Below, in pieces: positions 1-5,493 of a stretch of DNA of 7,970 nt. Every line of letters starts with the position of its first letter. The stretch's first letter is position 1. The stretch comes from Verrucomicrobiota bacterium (GTDB taxonomy: Bacteria > Verrucomicrobiota > Verrucomicrobiia > Limisphaerales > UBA1100). Position numbers and translations under genes: made by a program. The notes below the pieces were generated by a model. That model had not been told where the DNA came from. It searched no databases and saw nothing but the letters and a program-made list of their open reading frames with translations. The stretch lies in assembly GCA_028872645.1 (NCBI GenBank), contig JAPKDK010000127.1, positions 1-7,970 of the forward strand, written 5' to 3'.

Positions 1-38
1 ATGTTCGGTTGTTCCGCCACGCGGGTTGAATAATTCAA

Positions 39-60
39 CTCGCCTAAATTGGCGAGCTTT
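39..60 (+). terminator. possible hairpin terminator at left edge
   Basis: A 6-bp stem (CTCGCC at 39-44, GGCGAG at 51-56) with a 6-base loop is followed by a short CTTT. Immediately before it lies another inverted repeat, GTTGAAT/ATTCAAC around position 32. A reading frame entering from the left edge stops at TAA 31-33, so this could end an upstream transcript. The T tract is very short, so a rho-independent terminator is only a possibility. If it is real, the next gene starts to its right, which favours GTG 77. Confidence 0.3.
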
Positions 61-76
61 GGCTTTCTCTCCGGCA

Positions 77-547
77 GTGGATTTTCCAACTCTCATTTCC
101 GGAGGCCAAACCGGTGCCGACCGCGCCGCGCTCGATTGGGCCATCGCCAACAGCAACCCGCATGGCGGCTGGTGTCCACACGGGCGCTTGGCGGAGGATG
201 GCGAAATTGACACCCGCTATCACCTGCGCGAAACCCCGGAGGCCGATTACCTCCAACGGACGGAATGGAACGTCAAAGATTCAGATGCCACCCTGATCAT
301 CAGCCTCGCTCCGCAACTCACCGGTGGCTCGCTGGCTACTATGGAGCTGGCCGCTGCCCACGATAAACCCTGCCTTCATCTCAGCGGGCTGCAGGATGCG
401 TCGGACAACGCCCCGCAACTGGCCGGTTTTTTACGCAAAAATGAGGTGGAAGTCCTGAACGTTGCCGGCCCCCGCGCCTCGGGCGAACCGGAGGTGGCCG
501 CATTTATTCAGGAGATTTTCAACGAATTATTTGCGAATTGGGAATAA
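77..547 (+). CDS. Circularly permuted YpsA-like (cpYpsA, SLOG superfamily) protein
   Basis: A small cytoplasmic protein of 156 residues. Seen in the sequence: an N-terminal glycine-rich nucleotide-binding type loop, ISGGQTGAD (residues 7-15), a GGWCPHGR segment (about 30-37), an RTEWNV/DSD segment (about 60-70), and a second glycine loop LTGGS (81-85). This order matches the family called putative molybdenum carrier or circularly permuted YpsA (PF12694), which has a Rossmann-like SLOG fold. SLOG proteins are thought to bind nucleotides or related ligands; the molybdenum-cofactor role is by homology only and nothing here confirms it. The start is uncertain. The frame is open to the window edge, with TTG at 26 and 59 and GTG at 77, and none has a clear ribosome binding site. 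GTG 77 was chosen because family members begin just before the ISGGQTG loop and because a hairpin lies at 39-56. The gene ends 67 bases before the amidase gene on the same strand, with no evident functional link. Confidence 0.85.
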   Translation: MDFPTLISGGQTGADRAALDWAIANSNPHGGWCPHGRLAEDGEIDTRYHLRETPEADYLQRTEWNVKDSDATLIISLAPQLTGGSLATMELAAAHDKPCLHLSGLQDASDNAPQLAGFLRKNEVEVLNVAGPRASGEPEVAAFIQEIFNELFANWE

Positions 548-614
548 CCCCTTGCCAATTTTGGCTGGAAAAACTCGACTCCACTTTACGCCCGCATTAC
601 GGTGTGCAAACGCT

Positions 615-1331
615 ATGGAGGAAACGCGTCGCCATTTTTTGCGCACCACCGCACCGATTGTTGGCGGCATTTTGTTGCTAAATCCAATCGACGCGCTGGC
701 GGCGGTGCTGCGTCGCTATCATGTGGTGGCAAAGGGCGACACCCTCAGTGCCATTGCCCAACGCTACCGCGTTTCCGTCACCCAGCTCAAACTCTGGAAC
801 GGTCTCACCAAGGACCTTATCGTCCCCGGCCAGCGCATTCATTTGCGTGTTAATTATGCTTCGTTGCCGCTTACCACAATCAACAAGCCACGCATTAACA
901 CCACCAAGTGGAAAAACATAATCGCTCACCACAGCGCCACGGGTAATGGCAACGCGAAGATTTTTGATGCCGCCCATCGTCGGCGCGGAATGGATAATGG
1001 CCTCGCTTATCACTTCGTTATTTGCAACGGCACCAATGGCTCTGCCGATGGCAAAGTGGAAGTGGGCAATCGTTGGCTCCGCCAAATCAAAGGCGGCCAC
1101 GTGAAGAGTGAAACTTACAATGCCAATTCCATCGGCATTTGCGTGGTTGGAAATTTTCAGGAAAAATGGGTCACCGCCAAGCAGCAGCAATCACTCGTCG
1201 AGCTGATTGATTATCTGAAAAACAAAACCCTCCGTGGCCGCCCCAAGTTTCGCGTCCACCGAGAGTTGGAGCAAACGGTGTGTCCCGGGAAAAATTTCCC
1301 AGTGAAAAAACTGCACGGGTTGTTTGGCTAA
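615..1331 (+). CDS. Tat-exported LysM-domain N-acetylmuramoyl-L-alanine amidase (amidase_2 family)
   Basis: This is a cell-wall hydrolase of 238 residues predicted to cleave the lactyl-amide bond between N-acetylmuramic acid and L-alanine in peptidoglycan, in the periplasm. Seen: a twin-arginine signal (RRHFLR at residues 5-10, then a hydrophobic stretch ending near ALAA, residue 30); one LysM peptidoglycan-binding domain (about 35-78, with HVVAKGDTLSAIA and PGQRI); and an amidase_2/PGRP-like catalytic domain (about 98-235). The predicted zinc ligands are His105 (in AHHSAT), His215 and Cys223 (in HRELEQTVCPG). The eight-residue spacing of the last two matches T7 lysozyme. ATG 615 was chosen because it places the RR motif at the N terminus. 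The same frame is open further left to 462, but that part overlaps the preceding gene. No good ribosome binding site precedes 615. The gene converges on the minus-strand TerB-like gene, and the two ends overlap by 3 bases. Confidence 0.88.
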   Translation: MEETRRHFLRTTAPIVGGILLLNPIDALAAVLRRYHVVAKGDTLSAIAQRYRVSVTQLKLWNGLTKDLIVPGQRIHLRVNYASLPLTTINKPRINTTKWKNIIAHHSATGNGNAKIFDAAHRRRGMDNGLAYHFVICNGTNGSADGKVEVGNRWLRQIKGGHVKSETYNANSIGICVVGNFQEKWVTAKQQQSLVELIDYLKNKTLRGRPKFRVHRELEQTVCPGKNFPVKKLHGLFG

Positions 1332-1336
1332 GCCAA
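1324..1336. repeat. Palindrome spanning two convergent stop codons
   Basis: TTGGCT (1324-1329) and AGCCAA (1331-1336) form a perfect 6-bp inverted repeat around one central base. The plus-strand TAA (1329-1331) and the minus-strand TAG (complement of 1328-1330) both lie inside it. With a one-base bulge the pairing extends outward (TGT on the left, ACA on the right). It may contribute to ending transcription from both sides, but the loop is too small for a typical hairpin and no T tract follows. Confidence 0.35.
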
Positions 1337-2041
1337 CACGCTCACGTTGTACAGCGCGTACATTCCCTTCATCAACCGATCCTGATCATACTGCGCCAGC
1401 GACATTTGTTCGGAAAGAGATTCTAGTAATTCCGCTTCGGTGCCTTTGTACTCGCCATCGATGAGCATCATCCCGATGGCATGCGTGGTGAGGAAACGCT
1501 TTTGCCGACTGCTCAGTCGCGCCACTTCTTCATCCAGTGTGTCCGCTTTTTCCGAAAGCAATCGTTTGCCCGCTTCAATGTGACCGAGGTTTGGCACAAA
1601 GCGTTGAAGATAAGCTGTCTCACTTTGCGTCACCTCCTCATCAGCTGCTGCCATGGCGAGCAGCACCGCACAAAAAAGCGCCCATTCATCATCGTCGCGA
1701 AACGCATTCGGCTGAAGGCGTGCCTCCAGCGCCTCTTGCACATCACGCGCGCTTTCGCGGTCCAGTCGCAATGTTTCCGCCGCCAATTTCACCAGCGAAC
1801 GGTCCCGTACGCGGCCGTCGTTGATGGTAAGGTTTACGATATTGGCAAATAGGCAAGCACTCTGTGCATCGTCGAGCGCCAATCCCGCAGTCTCCAACGC
1901 CTCCTCCAACGGCGGCGGCTCGGGAATCGCGTGGCCCTCTGCCAGCGGGGTGAGGTGCGGGGGCATGGGATGCCCCGTCTTTTGGCACACGCCCTTGATC
2001 ACCGCCATAAATCGCTGCACTGCCAAATTGCCGTTACTCAT
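1328..2041 (-). CDS. TerB-like helical repeat protein of unknown function
   Basis: A 237-residue protein, probably cytoplasmic, with no signal peptide or membrane segment. It starts at ATG (complement of 2039-2041) behind an AGGA ribosome binding site. Residues 1-55 are proline-rich and low in recognisable structure. The rest shows three similar helical units about 60 residues apart, each with an acidic loop followed by a helix: DGRV at 75-78, DEEV at 134-137 and DGEY at 195-198, with hydrophobic helices before each (for example FCAVLLAMAAA at 123-133 and HAIGMMLI at 187-194). This resembles the TerB/DUF533-type fold (PF05099 clan), whose acidic loops have been proposed to bind metal ions. 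No tellurite-resistance neighbours are present, so no such role is claimed. It is transcribed divergently from the GntR operon and converges on the amidase gene. Confidence 0.75.
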   Translation of the reverse strand: MSNGNLAVQRFMAVIKGVCQKTGHPMPPHLTPLAEGHAIPEPPPLEEALETAGLALDDAQSACLFANIVNLTINDGRVRDRSLVKLAAETLRLDRESARDVQEALEARLQPNAFRDDDEWALFCAVLLAMAAADEEVTQSETAYLQRFVPNLGHIEAGKRLLSEKADTLDEEVARLSSRQKRFLTTHAIGMMLIDGEYKGTEAELLESLSEQMSLAQYDQDRLMKGMYALYNVSVLA

Positions 2042-2048
2042 TGGGAAA

Positions 2049-2052
2049 TCCT
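2049..2052 (-). promoter_or_regulatory. Ribosome binding site of the TerB-like gene
   Basis: On the minus strand AGGA lies 7 bases before the ATG at 2041-2039. This spacing supports that start codon. Confidence 0.6.
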
Positions 2053-2158
2053 ATAGCAACTCACCGTCTTGGCAAGCATTGAACCGAGTGAGATTAGTTC
2101 GGAATGTTTATTAAAAATTCGCTGGACAAACTCCGCTGAGGGAAGCACAAAGCCCTTT

Positions 2159-2168
2159 TGTTATAACA
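2159..2168. promoter_or_regulatory. Candidate operator/promoter element (palindrome TGTTATAACA)
   Basis: A perfect 10-bp palindrome sits in the 138-base divergent gap (2042-2179), just before the GntR/FCD gene. It has the GT...AC dyad common in operators of GntR/FCD regulators, and contains TATAAC (2162-2167), which resembles a -10 box. No convincing -35 box is seen at the right distance. Transcription from such a -10 would begin about 2173, leaving almost no leader before ATG 2180. The likely meaning is autoregulation of the operon, but this is inference from one copy of one short palindrome. Nothing else is recognisable in the gap beyond the ribosome binding site of the divergent gene. Confidence 0.35.
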
Positions 2169-2179
2169 TGAGATTACAA

Positions 2180-2866
2180 ATGACTTCCACACCGTCCAGT
2201 TCGCTTGCCGATGAAACTTATCACGCTATCCGTGAGCGCGTGGCTGCGGGGTATTGGGCACCGGGCACGCGGTTGGTGAATCGTAAGCTGGGCGCGGAGC
2301 TAGGCGTGAGCATGGTGCCGGTGCGCGAGGCGCTTAATCGGCTGGCCAGTGAGGGGTTGGTAGAGCACGTGCCTGGCGCGGGGGCGTTTGTGCGACTGCT
2401 GGATCGTAAACAAATTGTCCAGCTTTACGCATTGCGCGAACAGTTGGAATGCTTCGCAGCACGCGAAGCGGCGGCGCGAATTCGGCCGGATCAATTGGAA
2501 CAGCTCGAGCGTTTGTGCGCGGATTGGCGGACGTTGCTCGCGCGCATCCAGCAAAGCAAAGGTCGCACGGCGACGGCGGTGGTGTTGCGGCGGTGGCTGG
2601 ATAATGATTTGAAATTTCACCGCGTGCTGATCGAGGCGGCGGATAATCCGTGGCTCACCAAAATGGTGATGGATCTCCGGCTGCTATCGGTCATCGCGCG
2701 CAACAAGCCGGGGACGTTGCCACTGGATTCCGCCGAACGCACGCATCGCGATCACGAAAAGTTGGTGATGATTTTGCGGAAGGGAAACCTGAAAGAGGCC
2801 GAGCGCGTGATGCGTCGTCACGTGACTGATGGGCGAGAGTTTATTTTGCGCCATTTGGAGGAATGA
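2180..2866 (+). CDS. GntR-family transcriptional regulator, FCD subfamily
   Basis: A 228-residue DNA-binding regulator, first gene of the sialoglycan operon. Residues about 8-75 form the GntR winged helix-turn-helix: a helix ETYHAIRERV, then the recognition region SMVPVREALNRLASEGLV, and a wing containing PGAGAFVR. Residues about 80-225 form the helical FCD effector domain. It carries the expected metal-site pattern Asp143/His147 (DLKFH), His192 (in HRDH; His189 also lies here) and His214 (RRH). FCD regulators usually sense small carboxylic acids or sugar acids; E. coli NanR is an FCD regulator of sialic acid genes, so a sialate or catabolite effector fits the neighbours. Start choice: the frame is open from 2069, but residues before ATG 2168/2180 look non-coding and no good ribosome binding site is seen. 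ATG 2180 has a weak GAGA 6 bases upstream and ATG 2168 overlaps the palindrome. The stop codon is 2 bases before the next start, so the genes are almost certainly co-transcribed. Confidence 0.9.
   Translation: MTSTPSSSLADETYHAIRERVAAGYWAPGTRLVNRKLGAELGVSMVPVREALNRLASEGLVEHVPGAGAFVRLLDRKQIVQLYALREQLECFAAREAAARIRPDQLEQLERLCADWRTLLARIQQSKGRTATAVVLRRWLDNDLKFHRVLIEAADNPWLTKMVMDLRLLSVIARNKPGTLPLDSAERTHRDHEKLVMILRKGNLKEAERVMRRHVTDGREFILRHLEE
2857..2861 (+). promoter_or_regulatory. Ribosome binding site deciding the start of the kelch-symporter gene
   Basis: GGAGG lies within the last codons of the regulator gene. It is 7 bases from ATG 2869 but only 1 base from ATG 2863, so 2869 is the better start. 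The first residues then form a clean signal peptide (MKYLFAVLL...). Confidence 0.75.
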
Positions 2867-2868
2867 TC

Positions 2869-5493
2869 ATGAAATATCTTTTTGCAGTTTTGTTGGTGAT
2901 TGGCCCATCGGCGATGGGTGCCAAGGCGCGGCTCGCGGCAAAGGCACTGCCTGATTTGCCGAACCCCATCGGCGTGGCGGGGCCGTTCGTCGGTGTGCAC
3001 AACAACGCGCTCATCGTGGCCGGCGGTGCGAATTTTCCTATTCCCGTGGGCGGAGATTTGTGGGAGGTGCCGAAGGCTTATCACGATAGCGTGTGGGTTT
3101 TGACGAGGCAGAAGGCAGAAGGAGAAGAGTTTGTTTACGAATGGAAAACCGGTTTCAAACTGGAAACTCCCGTGGGTTACGGGGTGTGCGTTTCGACTGA
3201 AAAGGGCGTGGTTTGTATTGGGGGGGAAACGGGGGAGGTGGTTTATTCGGAGGTGTTCCGGCTGGAGTGGGACGCTAAAACGAAAAAGTTGAATCAGACG
3301 AAATTGCCTTCATTGCCTGAGGCTTGCACCGGCGGCGCGGCGGCGGTGATTGGTGAAATGGTTTATGTCGCGGGCGGACAGAGGGGGGCGGGGCTGGACA
3401 CGGCTACGAAAAATTTTTGGAGATTGGATTTGGGGGACAACGAATCGAAGTGGGAAAAACTCCCGCCGTGGCCGGGGCCAGAGCGAGCGTTTAATCAAAT
3501 GGGGGCGCAGCACAACGGGCGCGAGATGTGCCTTTACGTTTTCGGCGGGCGGCGGCAGGACGCGAAGGTTGAAGGCATCAAGGGGATCATCGCGATGAAT
3601 GATGTTTATGAGTTTAGTCCCGAGCGACACAAGAGCGGCAAGGCTGAAGTATGGCGTAAACGCACGGGGTCGCCGAAACCGATTATGGCGGGCACGGCGG
3701 TGGCGGTGGGACAATCACACGTGTTCGTGGTGGGCGGCGCGGATGGGGGGTTGCTCGAAAAGGTTGTGGCGGACGCGGAATTTGTGAAAACGCATCCGGG
3801 CTTTCCCAAGCGTGCGTGGGCGTATCACACGATCACCGATACGTGGATTGACGCGGGGCCGTTGCCAGCGAATCACGTGACTACGCCCGCGGTGAAATGG
3901 GGCGAGGACATCATCCTCGCCAGCGGCGAAATCAAACCGCGCGTACGCAGCGCAAAGGTGTGGCGTCTCACGCCCATCGAAAATAAAAAACCTTTCGGTG
4001 TCATCAACTTCACGGTGCTTGCGTTGTACCTGCTGGCGATGGTCGGCGTGGGCGTGTGGTTCATGCGCAAAAACAAAAACACGGACGACTATTTTCGCGG
4101 CGGCCAAAACATCCCGTGGTGGGCGGCGGCATGTTCGATTTATGCGACGATGCTCAGCTCGTTGACGTTCGTGGCGCTGCCGGCGCTAGTGTACGCCACC
4201 GATTGGTTACTCTATATTGGTATGCTGATGATTCCCGCCGTGGCGCCGCTGGCGATTTATGGCGCGATGCCTTTCTTTCGGCGCATCGACGCCACGAGCG
4301 CGTACGAATATCTCGGCAAACGATTCAGCCAGCCGGTGCGTCTGCTCGGCAGCGGGCTCTTTACGCTGTTTCACATCTCGCGAATGGGCATCGTGATGGC
4401 ACTCACGGCGCTGGCGCTTTCCGCCGTCACGCCGCTGACTCCGTGGCAAAGCGTGCTGATGATGGGCGTGCTGTGCCTCATCTATTGCACGATGGGCGGC
4501 GTGGAGGCGGTGATTTGGACGGACACCATCCAAACCGTGGTGCTGCTCGGCGGCGCGGTGGTTTGTGTGTTTTACATTCTTGGCGGCGTAGACGGCGGCT
4601 TTGGCGGAGTGCTCGATCTCGCGAAGGCGAATGACAAAATTACTTTGGTGAACCTTGATTTTAGTCCCGACAGTTTCACCACCCTTGCGTTGTGGGTCAT
4701 CATCCTCGGCGGGATTGGCCAAAATCTTTCGAGTTACACTTCCGATCAAGCGGTGGTGCAGCGTTATATGACCACCAAAAGCACCACCGCCGCCGCGCGC
4801 TCGATTTGGGCCAACGGAATAATGGCGACGTTTGGGTCGCTACTTTTTTTCTTCATCGGCACGGGCTTGTACGCTTTTTACCATTCCAATCCAACGCAAC
4901 TGAATCCGACCATTCAAAACGACCAAGTCTTTCCGATGTTCATCGCCACCGAATTGCCGGTCGGCATCGCGGGCCTCATTGTGGCGGGCATCTTCGCGGC
5001 GGCACAGTCGACGGTGTCTAGCAGTATGAACTCCACCGCAACGACACTCGTTACTGATTTTCTGCGGCCCTTCAACCGGTGCGATTCCGAAGCGGGTTAT
5101 CTTAGAGCCGCGAAGGTTTTGACCTTCACGATGGGCGTGCTCGGCACGGTGGCGGGGTTGCTTTTTATCAGCCCGGAAATCCGTTCGTTGATGAGCGAGT
5201 ATTTCAAAGTCATCGGAATGTTTATGGGCGCGCTCGGCGGATTATTTTTGCTTGGCATCCTCACCACCCGCGCCCACGCGCGCGGGGCATTCATCGGATT
5301 GCTCGGTGGCGTAGCGGTGATGATTTGGATTTGGCGCGCCACGGAAACCAACGGTTATCTTTATGCGTTCATCGGCATCACGTCGTGTCTGTTGATTGGC
5401 TATGCGGCGAGCGCGCTTTTGCCCGCCGCAAAAACTGATTTGGAAAACCTCACCCTTCACACACTCACACAAAAGGAAAATGCAAATGACTAG
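2869..5493 (+). CDS. Kelch sialic-acid mutarotase (permuted NanM type) fused to a sodium:solute symporter
   Basis: An 874-residue two-domain membrane protein. Residues 1-18 are a signal peptide ending in AMGA. Residues about 25-370 form a kelch beta-propeller. It opens with LPDLPNPIGVAG and AGGANFP and has repeated glycine pairs (CIGGE, VAGGQ, VFGGR, VVGGA), matching the cyclically permuted relatives of E. coli NanM/YjhT (TIGR03548 type), which interconvert sialic acid anomers. Residues about 376-865 form an SSS-family transporter with about 13 helices. Signatures are GGVEAVIWTDTIQ (from about 543) and AAAQSTVSSSMNST (from about 710), with Ser714/Thr715 at the expected second sodium site. Arg505 (HISRMG) is a candidate for holding the substrate carboxylate. 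The basic loop after the first helix (MRKNKN) implies an outside N terminus as in PutP/SiaT-type carriers, so the propeller would be periplasmic. Inferred job: equilibrate and import sialic acid with sodium. The substrate is inferred from the fused domain and from the downstream sialidase. The 3' end overlaps the next gene by 8 bases. Confidence 0.9.
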   Translation: MKYLFAVLLVIGPSAMGAKARLAAKALPDLPNPIGVAGPFVGVHNNALIVAGGANFPIPVGGDLWEVPKAYHDSVWVLTRQKAEGEEFVYEWKTGFKLETPVGYGVCVSTEKGVVCIGGETGEVVYSEVFRLEWDAKTKKLNQTKLPSLPEACTGGAAAVIGEMVYVAGGQRGAGLDTATKNFWRLDLGDNESKWEKLPPWPGPERAFNQMGAQHNGREMCLYVFGGRRQDAKVEGIKGIIAMNDVYEFSPERHKSGKAEVWRKRTGSPKPIMAGTAVAVGQSHVFVVGGADGGLLEKVVADAEFVKTHPGFPKRAWAYHTITDTWIDAGPLPANHVTTPAVKWGEDIILASGEIKPRVRSAKVWRLTPIENKKPFGVINFTVLALYLLAMVGVGVWFMRKNKNTDDYFRGGQNIPWWAAACSIYATMLSSLTFVALPALVYATDWLLYIGMLMIPAVAPLAIYGAMPFFRRIDATSAYEYLGKRFSQPVRLLGSGLFTLFHISRMGIVMALTALALSAVTPLTPWQSVLMMGVLCLIYCTMGGVEAVIWTDTIQTVVLLGGAVVCVFYILGGVDGGFGGVLDLAKANDKITLVNLDFSPDSFTTLALWVIILGGIGQNLSSYTSDQAVVQRYMTTKSTTAAARSIWANGIMATFGSLLFFFIGTGLYAFYHSNPTQLNPTIQNDQVFPMFIATELPVGIAGLIVAGIFAAAQSTVSSSMNSTATTLVTDFLRPFNRCDSEAGYLRAAKVLTFTMGVLGTVAGLLFISPEIRSLMSEYFKVIGMFMGALGGLFLLGILTTRAHARGAFIGLLGGVAVMIWIWRATETNGYLYAFIGITSCLLIGYAASALLPAAKTDLENLTLHTLTQKENAND
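5473..5477 (+). promoter_or_regulatory. Ribosome binding site of the sialidase-sulfatase gene
   Basis: AAGGA is 8 bases before ATG 5486 and only 2 bases before ATG 5480, so 5486 is preferred. The site lies inside the end of the symporter gene, which suggests translational coupling. Confidence 0.65.

Noticed and set aside
1..33. Short plus-strand frame ATG...TAA at the very start of the window, possibly the tail of an upstream gene
   Set aside because: Only ten codons are visible and no family can be recognised, so it is mentioned with the hairpin at 39-60 but not called as a gene.
554..565. Small inverted repeat GCCAA/TTGGC just after the cpYpsA stop codon, considered as a terminator
   Set aside because: The stem is 5 bp with a 2-base loop and no T tract follows, so it cannot be supported.
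462..614. N-terminal extension of the amidase reading frame
   Set aside because: It overlaps the end of the cpYpsA gene and would bury the Tat signal motif about 55 residues from the N terminus; ATG 615 fits an exported protein.
2069..2179. N-terminal extension of the GntR frame
   Set aside because: The added residues do not resemble a regulator N terminus, the segment lies in the divergent promoter region, and the family normally starts close to the winged helix.
3220..3226. Run of seven G bases in the kelch part, a possible frameshift point
   Set aside because: The frame is continuous through it and gives a normal kelch glycine pair (CIGGE), so no error or programmed shift is needed.
4056..4749. 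Long open frames on both strands within the symporter part (plus 4056-4634, minus 4207-4749)
   Set aside because: Both lack recognisable motifs, are rich in arginine and histidine, and lie over a gene with clear transporter signatures; they are shadows of GC-rich coding sequence.
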